From positions 1-48,461 of the forward strand of contig JAEUMI010000273.1 in NCBI GenBank assembly GCA_016792825.1: a DNA stretch of 48,461 bases. The letters run 5' to 3'. Below, piece by piece: positions 34,677 through 42,730 of this stretch (positions are counted from its first letter, which is position 1; every line of letters starts with the position of its first letter). The DNA is from Hyphomicrobiales bacterium (GTDB lineage Bacteria > Pseudomonadota > Alphaproteobacteria > Rhizobiales > Aestuariivirgaceae). The notes beneath the pieces were generated by a model. It worked only from the letters and a program-made list of their open reading frames with translations. It made no database searches and was not told the origin of the DNA. A program made the position numbers and the translations under genes.

Positions 34677-34850
34677 TTACATCAGCCAATTGCGTCCGCT
34701 CATCCGAACCCTGTCGTTTTCAGCATACATGGCAGATGCCACTGGCTCGAAGCGGACCATGCCCTTCAGGAAGAGCCACAATCTGTCAGTAGCTCCAACT
34801 GGCGAATAACCGTAGCTTGTTGGGGCGGTTTGGCTGGTAAAGCGAGACAT
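34677..34850 (-). CDS. Small hypothetical protein (57 aa), convergent with caiD
   Basis: An ATG at 34850 opens a 57-codon frame that ends at a TAA touching the caiD stop. The product begins MSRFTSQTAPTSYGYSPVG and ends MSGRNWLM, with a short amphipathic centre (DRLWLFLKGMVRFEP). It has balanced composition rather than the Arg/Pro-rich look of an antisense frame, but the Shine-Dalgarno is weak (AAAG). No function or family is recognised. It is divergent from the LysR gene across an AT-rich gap. Confidence 0.4.
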   Translation of the reverse strand: MSRFTSQTAPTSYGYSPVGATDRLWLFLKGMVRFEPVASAMYAENDRVRMSGRNWLM

Positions 34851-34868
34851 GGAATTAATCTTTCATTA

Positions 34869-34909
34869 GTATTTGTTTATGATCACAACATAGGTGATTG
34901 TATTTGTTT
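34869..34909. repeat. Direct repeat GTATTTGTTT flanking an inverted repeat
   Basis: GTATTTGTTT occurs at 34869-34878 and again at 34900-34909, 31 bp apart (about three helical turns). Between them lies the inverted repeat ATCAC (34882-34886) and GTGAT (34894-34898). The region is clearly more AT-rich than its surroundings and precedes the LysR-type gene. Confidence 0.6.
34882..34898. promoter_or_regulatory. Candidate regulator-binding dyad upstream of LysR gene
   Basis: ATCAC-N7-GTGAT is a dyad with AT-rich flanks, placed 64-80 bp upstream of the LysR start, where LysR-type regulators normally bind for autoregulation and for control of a divergent gene. No proof beyond position and symmetry. 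Confidence 0.35.
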
Positions 34910-34961
34910 GCACAAACGACTAGTTTTCAATTCATCTGCAAATGAAATTTGAAGATATGCC

Positions 34962-35888
34962 ATGCTCGAGCTATTTCCTGGCCTCCGTTCCCTCCGCGCC
35001 TTCGATGCCGCCGCCCGGCATTTGAGCTTTACCCGTGCAGCCTCCGACATGGGGGTTACCCCCGCCGCCATCAGCCATCAGATCAAGGAGCTCGAGGAAC
35101 AGATTGGCGTTTCACTGTTTGCCCGCACCAGCCGTAGCATGAGGCTCACCCGCGAAGGCGAAATCCTGCTCGCTGCGGCCGCTGAATCGCTCGATTCCCT
35201 CAACCACGCCCTGCAGAAAATCCGCAAACTCAAAAACACCAGACAGTTGAAAGTCTCGGCCTCGCCCTCGATCGGCGCAAAATGGCTGGTACCGCGCCTC
35301 GACCGCTTCCTGGCCGAGGTGCCCGGCGCCGATGTGCGCATTGACGTATCTGCCGCAGTTCTCGATTTTGACCGGGACGACATCGACATTGCCATCCGCT
35401 TCGGTAATGGAAAATACCCGGGCCTGCGCTCCGACCTGCTGTTCCAGGATCAGGTTTTCCCGGTCTGCAGCCCAGTCCTGATCACCAAGGACAAGCCTTT
35501 GAAGACACCGCGCGATCTCATTCAGCATCACCAGCTCATTCATCTGGATTGGGAAGCCCAGGGCCTGCCCTGGCCAAACTGGCGGATGTGGATGCTGGCC
35601 GCCGGCATCCGCGATTTCGATGATGCCGCGGGTCTGCATTTCAGCCAAACCTCCCTGGCCGTCCAGGCCGCCATCAATGGCCAGGGCGTGGCGCTGGGCG
35701 ATTCAAATCTTGTGGCGGATGATCTTGCGGCTGGGCGTTTGGTCAAGCCCTTCGAACTCTCGCTGCGCGCGCCACCGCAATTTGCCTACCATGTCATCTC
35801 CCCCATTGAGACGGCGGACACGCACATGGTGAAAGCCTTCCGCGAATGGGCCCTCAGGGAAGCAGGCGTTACAGGCCATACCCCGTGA
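34962..35888 (+). CDS. LysR-type transcriptional regulator, GcvA-like
   Basis: A 308-residue regulator. The N-terminal winged HTH (LRSLRAFDAAARHLSFTRAASDMGVTPAAISHQIKELE) is close to the GcvA subgroup, followed by a linker helix and the effector domain (LKVSASPSIGAKWLVPRL; IDIAIRFGNGKYPGL). The target genes are unknown. Candidates are the caiD-containing operon upstream, the 57-codon frame, or the phosphoesterase gene downstream, whose GTG start overlaps the LysR stop by 4 bp. Confidence 0.92.
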   Translation: MLELFPGLRSLRAFDAAARHLSFTRAASDMGVTPAAISHQIKELEEQIGVSLFARTSRSMRLTREGEILLAAAAESLDSLNHALQKIRKLKNTRQLKVSASPSIGAKWLVPRLDRFLAEVPGADVRIDVSAAVLDFDRDDIDIAIRFGNGKYPGLRSDLLFQDQVFPVCSPVLITKDKPLKTPRDLIQHHQLIHLDWEAQGLPWPNWRMWMLAAGIRDFDDAAGLHFSQTSLAVQAAINGQGVALGDSNLVADDLAAGRLVKPFELSLRAPPQFAYHVISPIETADTHMVKAFREWALREAGVTGHTP

Positions 35889-36778
35889 CGCGCCGCGGCC
35901 TGTTGAAATGGCTTGGCGGCCTCGCAATCGCAGGCGCCTCTGTCGGCACTTATGCGCTGGCCATCGAACCCGGCTTCCTGCTGCGCACCCAATACTATGC
36001 CCTCACCCCGCCGAATTGGACGCCCGGCCTCAAGCTTCGTCTTGTGCTGATTGCCGATCCCCATCTGGGCGAACCCTACATGAGTCTTGGCCGGTGGAGT
36101 CGCATTCTTGACCTGGCAAACTCTCTGGAAGGCGACCTCAATCTTCTGCTCGGAGACTTCGCGGCAACCCATCGTTTCGTAACCAGCCGCATCCCTATTG
36201 CCGACACGGCGCACGCCGCAAAGAAACTCACTTCACGGCTGGGAACCTATGCCATCATTGGCAACCATGACTGGTGGGGCGACGCCACGGCCCAAAGCCT
36301 GGGTCATGGACCGACCCTCGCCGAGCGCGCCATGGAGGATGCCGGTATTCCCGTTCTCGAGAACCGGGTGGCACGCCTTGCCAAGGACAATCTCCCTTTC
36401 TGGCTTTCCGGCACCGCAAGCATCGTTGCCTTAAAGACAGAAGTCCGTGGCCGCTTTGAAGGGCGCGACGATCTCCCCGGCACGCTGGCGCAAGTCACCG
36501 ATGCGGCCCCGATCATCCATTTGGCCCATGAGCCCGACCTGTTTACCCAGATGCCACCCCGGGTCTCCCTCACCCTGAGTGGCCACACCCACGGCGGCCA
36601 GGTGCGCCTTCTTGGCTGGTCGCCCATCGTGCCCTCCGAGTTCGGCAACCGCTTTGCCTATGGCCACATCATCGAAGATGGCCGCCATCTCATTGTATCC
36701 GGCGGGCTGGGCTGCTCGGTCCTGCCGGTTCGCCTGGGCGTGCCGCCCGAAATCACCGTGGTTGATCTTACGGGCTAA
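35885..36778 (+). CDS. Tat-exported metallophosphoesterase (calcineurin-like)
   Basis: A 297-residue protein. It begins at a GTG within a GTGA overlap with LysR. The N-terminus TRRGLLKWLGGLAIAG is a twin-arginine-type signal or anchor. The catalytic domain has all calcineurin-like metal motifs in order: LIADPHLG, LLGDF, GNHDWW, LAHEPD and SGHTHGGQ, as in YkuE/YaeI-type enzymes of the periplasmic membrane face. Substrate unknown; lipid or cell-wall phosphoesters are possible. Its last 11 bp overlap the convergent SDR gene. Confidence 0.88.
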   Translation: MTRRGLLKWLGGLAIAGASVGTYALAIEPGFLLRTQYYALTPPNWTPGLKLRLVLIADPHLGEPYMSLGRWSRILDLANSLEGDLNLLLGDFAATHRFVTSRIPIADTAHAAKKLTSRLGTYAIIGNHDWWGDATAQSLGHGPTLAERAMEDAGIPVLENRVARLAKDNLPFWLSGTASIVALKTEVRGRFEGRDDLPGTLAQVTDAAPIIHLAHEPDLFTQMPPRVSLTLSGHTHGGQVRLLGWSPIVPSEFGNRFAYGHIIEDGRHLIVSGGLGCSVLPVRLGVPPEITVVDLTG

Positions 36779-37541
36779 GTGCCGGATGGCTGTCGAACGT
36801 GCCCAGGGGCATCTGTTCGTAGTCGATTACCGCACCTGTCATCATTTGCGCCGGCGGTGAAACCAGAAAGGCGCAGAGTCCCGCCACATCATCCGAGGTG
36901 ATCAACCGGCCGAAAGGCATGCGCGCGCCGATGTCCTCGGCCCAGCTCTGCGGCAGCTTATGAAAGGTCGTTTGCAATTCGTGTTCGCCATCGGTCAGCG
37001 CCCATCCGAGATTTATGCAGAACACCCGGACCCCATCTCGTTTGAAAGTATTTCCCGCATTCCGCGACAGCGTCATCAATGCCGATTTGGAGGCAGAATA
37101 GGTAGCCAAGTTGGGTGGGCCGCCATGCGCCAGCATGCTGGCCACGTTGATGATCACGCCGGATTTCGCCGCCACCATGTGCTTCGCCGCTTCCTGCATC
37201 ATGAACAGCGGCGCTTTCACATTCACCTCAAACAGGCGGTCAAAGGCTTCCGGCGTCGTGTCCGCGATTCCGCAGCGCTCCGTGTTCCCGGCGGCATTTA
37301 CCAACACATCCAGCCGCCCGAAACTCTTGATCGCCTTAGCTACGGCACCCGCCGGTGTACCCCCATCCCGCAAATCTCCCGTATAGATTTCAGCGCCCTT
37401 GCCGATTTGCTCTTGCACCGCAACCAGCTTTTCCGCATTGCGGTCCACTAGCAGCACGCCGGAAAATCCCTCACTCAGGAATTTGCGCGCCACCGCCGCA
37501 CCAATGCCCTGTGCGCCGCCGGTGATCAAAGCCGTTCTCAT
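36768..37541 (-). CDS. SDR family oxidoreductase, last gene of LLM-DUF1185 operon
   Basis: A 257-residue dehydrogenase with TGGAQGIG cofactor motif, NAAG, catalytic Ser (VASMLAHGG) and YSASK. The acid DR after the second strand (LLVDRNAEK) suggests NAD rather than NADP. It starts 2 bp after the aldehyde dehydrogenase stop with GAGG upstream, so it is cotranscribed. The likely substrate is an alcohol or hydroxy-acid intermediate of the same unidentified pathway. Confidence 0.87.
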   Translation of the reverse strand: MRTALITGGAQGIGAAVARKFLSEGFSGVLLVDRNAEKLVAVQEQIGKGAEIYTGDLRDGGTPAGAVAKAIKSFGRLDVLVNAAGNTERCGIADTTPEAFDRLFEVNVKAPLFMMQEAAKHMVAAKSGVIINVASMLAHGGPPNLATYSASKSALMTLSRNAGNTFKRDGVRVFCINLGWALTDGEHELQTTFHKLPQSWAEDIGARMPFGRLITSDDVAGLCAFLVSPPAQMMTGAVIDYEQMPLGTFDSHPALSP

Positions 37542-37543
37542 CG

Positions 37544-39016
37544 CTACCTCATGACAAAGGGATCAGCCATCGGAGCATCCGAAGTATTGATCCAGATTGA
37601 TTTCGTGCGCGTGTAGTCCCGGATGGCATCCAGGCCGCTTTCGCGCCCATAGCCCGTGTAGCCATTACCGCCAAAAGGCACAATGGGCGAAACCGCTCGA
37701 TAGCTATTCACCCACACGACCCCTGCCCTGATTTTCTTCGTCAGCCGGTGCGCCCGGCCCAGGTTCTGCGTGAAAATGCCCGCGGCAAACGCGTAAGCCG
37801 TTCCGTTGGCAAGGGCAACCGCCTCATCTTCCGTATTGAACTTGAGAACGGAGAGCACCGGGCCAAAGAACTCCTCGCGCGCACATGGCAGTTCAGCGCT
37901 TGGTGCAAGCAATATGGTCGGTTCAAAAAAATATCCGTCACCCATTGGGGATTTGCCGCCTGCTACCAGCACCGCCCCTGCCGCAAGGCTTTCCGTAATC
38001 AATTTCTCCGCCCGCTGCACCTGCTTCAGGGTCGCAAGCGGCCCCATCTCCGTTGCCATGTCCAGCGGCAAGCCGATCTTGATGCCTCCGGCCCGCCTTG
38101 CGAGGCGCGCCACAAATTCATCCTGGATGGACTCGTGAACGAGCAGGCGCGATCCCGCCACGCAGGATTGCCCTGTGGCGCCCCAGATGCCCGCAATCAC
38201 CCCGTTCAAGGCCGAGTCCAGATTTGCGTCATCGAACACAATGACGGGGGACTTTCCTCCAAGCTCCAGCGTGGTCACCGCAAAATTCTCCGCCGTATTG
38301 CGCACCACATGGCGCGCCGTTTCCGGGCCGCCAGTGAAAGCAACCCGCGCCACCAGCGGATGTGAGGTCAAAACCTCCCCGCAATCAGCGCCAAACCCGG
38401 TTATGATGTTGACGACGCCTGCGGGAAAGCCCGCTTCATGCACCAGCCTGGCAAAATGCAGGAGCGGTGCTGGCCCATCTTCCGATGCCTTGATCACCAC
38501 CGTATTGCCGGCCGCCAGCGCCGGGCCAAGCTTGGTTGCTGCCAGAAACATCTGCGAATTCCACGGCACGATGGCCGCCACAACGCCCAAGGGTTCGCGC
38601 CGGGTTGACACCTCGAGGTCAGGCTTGTCGATCGGGAAAGTTGCCCCCTCGATCTTGTCGGCCAACCCCGCGAAGTAACGATAGTATTCCGCCACATATC
38701 CCGTGACTGCTTTGGTTTCACGGATCACCTTGCCCGTATCGCGGGTTTCAAGCTCTGCAATGATGGCCGCGTCCCGCGTTACCAACTCCGCCAGCCTGCA
38801 GAGCAGCTTGCCCCGCGCTGTGGCTGTCATCGCCGGCCATGGGCCAGCATTGAATGCAGCAGATGCAGCGCGCACTGCCCTATCTGTGTCAGCCGCGCTG
38901 GCCTTGGGCATCAAGGCCCATGCTTTCCCCGTAGAAGGATCGGTGCTTTTGAACGTGGCCCCGCCCTCGGCCGCCCCGAATGCCCCATCGATATAAAGTT
39001 GAAAAGGCTCAGCCAC
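37544..39016 (-). CDS. NAD(P)-dependent aldehyde dehydrogenase
   Basis: A 490-residue ALDH with the catalytic Glu in LELGGKSPV, the catalytic Cys in GQSCVAGSR, the cofactor segment VPWNSQMFL, and the C-terminal GGNGYTGYGRESG. The GTG at 39016 is chosen because it gives the normal ALDH start (PFQLYIDGAF), lies 6 bp after GAGG, and overlaps the SRPBCC stop by 8 bp. The family resembles betaine-aldehyde and hydroxymuconic-type ALDHs; substrate not readable. An alternative role is oxidation of trimethylaminobutyraldehyde for the adjacent carnitine-type island. Confidence 0.9.
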   Translation of the reverse strand: MAEPFQLYIDGAFGAAEGGATFKSTDPSTGKAWALMPKASAADTDRAVRAASAAFNAGPWPAMTATARGKLLCRLAELVTRDAAIIAELETRDTGKVIRETKAVTGYVAEYYRYFAGLADKIEGATFPIDKPDLEVSTRREPLGVVAAIVPWNSQMFLAATKLGPALAAGNTVVIKASEDGPAPLLHFARLVHEAGFPAGVVNIITGFGADCGEVLTSHPLVARVAFTGGPETARHVVRNTAENFAVTTLELGGKSPVIVFDDANLDSALNGVIAGIWGATGQSCVAGSRLLVHESIQDEFVARLARRAGGIKIGLPLDMATEMGPLATLKQVQRAEKLITESLAAGAVLVAGGKSPMGDGYFFEPTILLAPSAELPCAREEFFGPVLSVLKFNTEDEAVALANGTAYAFAAGIFTQNLGRAHRLTKKIRAGVVWVNSYRAVSPIVPFGGNGYTGYGRESGLDAIRDYTRTKSIWINTSDAPMADPFVMR

Positions 39017-39554
39017 CCGCCGCCTCTTTCTCCGCAATCGCCTTCAGTTTCGCGAGCCCCTTTTCGTAGTCAGGCCCGATGAACCGTTCCATGAGCACGC
39101 CAAACCAGCGGTCCATCATGCCATCAAGTTTCATCTTGAAGCCCCAGGTGGCCGACGTTCCCGCCCCCTCCGGTTTCAATTCCCAGGTGGATTGCGACTT
39201 GCCCATTGCGCCGAAATCGAGATCGACGGCGACATGGGAATTGGGAACATGCGCCGTGATGGTCTGCGACCCGGCGCCAACATTGGGATCATTGGAAGCC
39301 CAGCTCATTTTTGCACCCACACCCGATTCAGGGCCTTCAAAGGTATAAACTGCATTGGGGTCAAGCTCCGCCCAAGGCGACCATTCATTGAAGCGCTTGT
39401 ATCCGCCCACCAGAGCAAAGACCTTCTCTGGTGGCGCATTGATCACCGTTTCCCGCTGCATGTTGACTTCACTGGGCAGGAGATAGCCACCGCCGATAAA
39501 GATTACGACAAGTGCCGCGATGATCCACACAATGGCTTTCAGCAATGTCCTCAT
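39009..39554 (-). CDS. SRPBCC family protein with N-terminal membrane anchor
   Basis: A 181-residue protein. A hydrophobic helix (about residues 4-26) is followed by an SRPBCC/polyketide-cyclase-type lipid-binding domain (ETVINAPPEKVFALV, YKRFNEWSPWAELDP). Such domains bind hydrophobic ligands in a helix-grip cavity. Function in this operon is unknown. Its start overlaps the hydrolase stop by 4 bp and its stop overlaps the ALDH start by 8 bp. Confidence 0.82.
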   Translation of the reverse strand: MRTLLKAIVWIIAALVVIFIGGGYLLPSEVNMQRETVINAPPEKVFALVGGYKRFNEWSPWAELDPNAVYTFEGPESGVGAKMSWASNDPNVGAGSQTITAHVPNSHVAVDLDFGAMGKSQSTWELKPEGAGTSATWGFKMKLDGMMDRWFGVLMERFIGPDYEKGLAKLKAIAEKEAAGG

Positions 39555-40342
39555 GAACGTCCCTTCTTCAAAAACCGGAGCAGCACGGAATTGACGGCTT
39601 CAGGCATTTCCACCGGCATCATATGCCGCCCCCCGATAATGATAGAACACTCAGCTTCCGGAATCATCCCCGCCAGTTTCCGCGCCATGGCGGGCGTGGA
39701 GCCCGTATCCAACTCACCCGTCATGACCAGAACTGGACGATCAAAGCCTGCAAGCGCTTCCACCACTTCCTGGTCCGCCCTTGCAAAACACTCATATGCG
39801 GAGAGAAACGAAGCAGCGTCGTTGCTCCGCAAAAGCACTTCATACTGATGTATGGTATCGAGGTGAACTTTGGAAAATTCCGGGGAGAACCAGCGCGAAA
39901 GCGCCGCAGGGATTGTGGCTTGTGAGCCTTCCAATTTGGCCTGATCGAGGCGCGCCAGAACACTCGCCCGCTCCGTTTCATTGCGGTCATAAACCGTGCT
40001 CATCAGCACCAGCCTGTCAATCTTCTGCGATTGCCGGGTCGCATAGGCTTGCGCAATCAACCCGCCAAAAGAAAACCCGACAAGTGAGAACTTCTCCAGC
40101 GCCAGATCGTGAGAAACACCGTTGAGTTGCGTAACCCAATTAGAAAGCTGGGCATTTTCAGTCACTGGGGCGCTCCGGCCATGCCCCAGCAAATCATAGG
40201 TAATGACCTGAAAATCGGATTCCAGGGCCGTCACCTGTGCGGCCCAAATGGATTGGTTCAGGCCGACACCATGTAGCAAGACCACGGGCGGTCCGCTGCC
40301 GGATATTTGAAGCGCGGTGCCATGGAGCGAAAACTGCTTCAC
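39551..40342 (-). CDS. Alpha/beta-fold hydrolase
   Basis: A 263-residue hydrolase with the oxyanion motif LLHGVGLNQS, nucleophile elbow VGFSFGG, acid residue in VMTGELDTGSTP and the C-terminal catalytic His in GGRHMMPVE. It resembles 3-oxoadipate enol-lactone hydrolases and amide or ester hydrolases of ring-cleavage pathways. It overlaps the DUF1185 stop and the SRPBCC start by 4 bp each, so it belongs to the operon. Substrate unknown. Confidence 0.87.
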   Translation of the reverse strand: MKQFSLHGTALQISGSGPPVVLLHGVGLNQSIWAAQVTALESDFQVITYDLLGHGRSAPVTENAQLSNWVTQLNGVSHDLALEKFSLVGFSFGGLIAQAYATRQSQKIDRLVLMSTVYDRNETERASVLARLDQAKLEGSQATIPAALSRWFSPEFSKVHLDTIHQYEVLLRSNDAASFLSAYECFARADQEVVEALAGFDRPVLVMTGELDTGSTPAMARKLAGMIPEAECSIIIGGRHMMPVEMPEAVNSVLLRFLKKGRS

Positions 40343-40929
40343 GCCTTCTTCTCGGCCGCCATTTCTTCCTTGTCGATGTATCGGTTGCCAATGCGCGGGA
40401 AGGCCCGGCCCGTCGTCGCAGCGCCAATGGCAACCAGAATCTCATCCGGCCCAGGCGCATCAGGCACCGCGAATTCCAGAGTCAGATAGTGTGAACGGAA
40501 ACCCTCATCAATCTTATGCATCATCGGGATTTGAATGGAAGACCCGGCGACGCCGCGCTTGTTGGTGAATGACAGATAGGATTTTCCGCCGACCGCGTCT
40601 CGAAACTTGTTGCCAAATCGCAAGGTGTGAATAAGCCCCGAAGCATGTTCGATTTCACCGTTCAAGCCGACAATGGCTGCCTTGCCATAGGCCTCGATCC
40701 TGTCGCCGCCGCCAAGCTGTTCAAGAAGAAGCGGCACCAGCAAATCGCCCAATATGGGCGCCATGGTCAGGATTTCAGGTCGGAGATTTTCCACGAAACC
40801 ATGGCCAACCCAGGGATTTTGGATCACCGCCGCCACCCCCGCCATTTCGACAGGAACATCAGGTGCCCGCCCGCCTTCAATGTACGTCGTCTCGATGAAC
40901 GTAACGGTCTTGCGAATGCTCGGCTTCAT
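40339..40929 (-). CDS. DUF1185 (PF06684) 'amino acid synthesis' family protein
   Basis: A 196-residue protein with the family pattern: RKTVTFIETTYIEGGR near the start, AVIQNPW, YGKAAIVGLNGEIEHASG, and VAIGAATTGRAFPRIGN near the end. Crystal structures of family members show a chorismate-mutase-like (AroH/YjgF-type) trimer fold, but no reaction has been assigned. It lies between the LLM monooxygenase (4-bp gap) and the hydrolase (4-bp overlap), which suggests it handles an intermediate between ring or chain oxidation and hydrolysis. Confidence 0.85.
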   Translation of the reverse strand: MKPSIRKTVTFIETTYIEGGRAPDVPVEMAGVAAVIQNPWVGHGFVENLRPEILTMAPILGDLLVPLLLEQLGGGDRIEAYGKAAIVGLNGEIEHASGLIHTLRFGNKFRDAVGGKSYLSFTNKRGVAGSSIQIPMMHKIDEGFRSHYLTLEFAVPDAPGPDEILVAIGAATTGRAFPRIGNRYIDKEEMAAEKKA

Positions 40930-40933
40930 GAAC

Positions 40934-42100
40934 TCACTCCGCCGCCTGGTGCAGGCCGACCCGGCCCTTGAATCGTGGCATCACTTCATCGGTGAAGAGC
41001 TTCACCGAACGCATCGCTGCCTCATGCTCAATTCCTGGAAAATGCGACCAAACCAGCAGGTGCTGCAGATTCAGGACATCGATCATTTCCTCAATCCGGG
41101 CGGATATTTCATCCGGTGTCCCGAACAGCAAGTTGCGCTCGTCAAGAAAATCAACGGAGAGCAGGTCAAGCTTGTTCTCCGTTTTCGGCAATTCCTCGCC
41201 AAGATGCCGGTGGTTATCAAGCCCGCGCCAATGGCAAACCCAACGCAGGTAATCCACGATTCCCGCCCCGCCAATCCGCTTTGCTTCCGCCTTGCTTTCG
41301 GCACAGAACATGTCGCGCACCAGGCTGACCCCCTCACCGAGGTTTACGGCGCGCTGTTCCTTTGCCGCCTTCTTGTCACGGTACAGCTCGAACCGGGGTT
41401 TCAGCGCATCTGTGGGCGGGATCCACATCATGGCCCTCATGTTGTTTTCCGCCGCGTATTGAATGGCCAAATGGCCATCCACCACCTGATGAATGGGCGG
41501 CGTTGGCTGCTGCAGGGTGCGGGGAACAACTGTGAGCTTCTCCAGCTCAAAGGTTTCCATATTCTGATAATCAGCGCTCTTCGGCGACATGCCGTGATCC
41601 CAGATGAAACCGCGATCAGGAAAATTGAAAAATTCCCCGTGAAATTCGAAGTACTGGTTTGACCAGGCCCTTCGGACAACTTCCAAAGCCTCGGCAAAAA
41701 TCCTGAAATTCTGTGCCGGGTTGCGGGTATCAGCCATCTTGTTGAGCTGCAGGGCTTCGCGGCCGTAAATGCCGCGGCCAACGCCCACTTCAATGCGTCC
41801 GCCTGACATGTGGTCAAGCATCGCAATGTCCTCGGCAAAACGCAGGGGATGCCAGAATGTTATGATGTTGGCCGCCTGCCCAATGCGAAGACGTTTGGTG
41901 TGGGCCGCGGTCCAGGTGGACATCAGAACCGGATTGGGAACAACTTCAAAGCCCTCATAGGAAAAGTGATGTTCCGTGTACCATACGGAATCCCAGTCAT
42001 AGGTGTCCAAGTACTGAGCAAGGGCAATTTGCTCATTCATCAACACGCCAAAAGGCTGGTCATGGCGGTTGGTTACGTTGGCAAAATATCCGAATTTCAT
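40934..42100 (-). CDS. LLM-class (bacterial luciferase-like) flavin-dependent monooxygenase
   Basis: A 388-residue TIM-barrel flavoprotein with WYTEHHF, LRIGQAANIITFWHPLRFAEDIAMLDHMSGGRIEVGVGRG-type core motifs and a C-terminal LLVWSHFPG. It should use reduced FMN and O2 to oxygenate a substrate; no flavin reductase gene lies nearby. It is the first gene of a six-gene operon. AAGGAG is 9 bases before the ATG and directly abuts a 9-bp inverted-repeat arm. Related enzymes open pyridine rings (trigonelline) or oxidise amines and alkanesulfonates, so substrate is open. Confidence 0.88.
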   Translation of the reverse strand: MKFGYFANVTNRHDQPFGVLMNEQIALAQYLDTYDWDSVWYTEHHFSYEGFEVVPNPVLMSTWTAAHTKRLRIGQAANIITFWHPLRFAEDIAMLDHMSGGRIEVGVGRGIYGREALQLNKMADTRNPAQNFRIFAEALEVVRRAWSNQYFEFHGEFFNFPDRGFIWDHGMSPKSADYQNMETFELEKLTVVPRTLQQPTPPIHQVVDGHLAIQYAAENNMRAMMWIPPTDALKPRFELYRDKKAAKEQRAVNLGEGVSLVRDMFCAESKAEAKRIGGAGIVDYLRWVCHWRGLDNHRHLGEELPKTENKLDLLSVDFLDERNLLFGTPDEISARIEEMIDVLNLQHLLVWSHFPGIEHEAAMRSVKLFTDEVMPRFKGRVGLHQAAE

Positions 42101-42115
42101 TCTGTGTGGCTCCTT

Positions 42116-42193
42116 CTGATAGGGGTTCAGAGTTCATGGCACACACCGGTTTCGCTGACTGCCTGCCGACTTCAGCTGCCATTTCCCTATCAG
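42116..42193 (-). ncRNA. Candidate structured leader RNA (three nested helices) of LLM operon
   Basis: On the minus strand CTGATAGGG (42193-42185) pairs perfectly with CCCTATCAG (42124-42116), 60 nt apart (P1, 9 bp). Inside, ATGGCA (42182-42177) pairs with TGCCAT (42141-42136) (P2, 6 bp), and GCTGA (42176-42172) with TCAGC (42158-42154) (P3, 5 bp), stacked directly on P2. The 13-nt P3 loop contains GTCGG, which can pair with CCGGT in the P2/P3 joining strand. P1 ends exactly where the AAGGAG Shine-Dalgarno begins. It matches no riboswitch consensus I recall. No promoter upstream could be fixed, so a DNA operator is an alternative. Confidence 0.45.
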
Positions 42194-42250
42194 GTCAAAG
42201 CCAGATTGTCACTGCCCAGAGCATTTGGGAAGCGAAGATTTAGACGGTTA

Positions 42251-42264
42251 GGGCGCGTACGCCC
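42251..42264 (-). terminator. Candidate hairpin terminator after L,D-transpeptidase gene
   Basis: GGGCG (42251-42255) and CGCCC (42260-42264) form a 5-bp GC stem with a 4-nt loop, 13 bp downstream of the transpeptidase stop on the minus strand. The following bases are not T-rich. It would separate this gene from the LLM operon. Confidence 0.35.
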
Positions 42265-42277
42265 GCTTTCAATGCCC

Positions 42278-42730
42278 TTAATTGACGACCGTGATCCGGG
42301 TCGACTTCGGGCCATACTTCTGAACCAGATTATAAAGTTTGGCGGCATGGGAGGGATGCAGCCGCACACAGCCATGCGATGCCGGCCGCCCCAGGGACTT
42401 CACGTAATAGCTGCCATGGATGGCATACCCGCCCTTGAAAAACACGGAGTTCGGCATAGGTGAATTGTCATACTTTCTTGAGTAGTAAACCCGGGCTGTC
42501 CGTTGCACCCGGAAAACGCCCCGCGGCGTGTAATAGCCTGGCCGGGCAGTGGAAACCTTCCATTTCCCGTAGTGCCAGCCGTTTACCTTGACTGACATGG
42601 ATTGCGATGAAATATCAATGACAACATTTACCGCCGGCGCGTTAGCTGCGCTCTTGGCCGCAGACGAAAAAGCAAAAAGCAGTGTTGCGGCAAGTGCGAA
42701 GCTTATGGAACGGAGGAATCGAATCACCAT
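42278..42730 (-). CDS. L,D-transpeptidase (YkuD domain)
   Basis: A 150-residue exported enzyme. A signal peptide (FLRSISFALAATLLFAFSS) precedes a YkuD domain beginning VNVVIDISSQSMSVKVNG and holding the catalytic motif SHGCVRLHP with its Cys. Such enzymes make 3-3 cross-links in peptidoglycan or attach lipoproteins and outer-membrane proteins to it. The ATG at 42730 follows GGGGA at 8 bases and opens the signal peptide. At this short length it has no extra LysM or PG-binding domain. Confidence 0.92.
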   Translation of the reverse strand: MVIRFLRSISFALAATLLFAFSSAAKSAANAPAVNVVIDISSQSMSVKVNGWHYGKWKVSTARPGYYTPRGVFRVQRTARVYYSRKYDNSPMPNSVFFKGGYAIHGSYYVKSLGRPASHGCVRLHPSHAAKLYNLVQKYGPKSTRITVVN

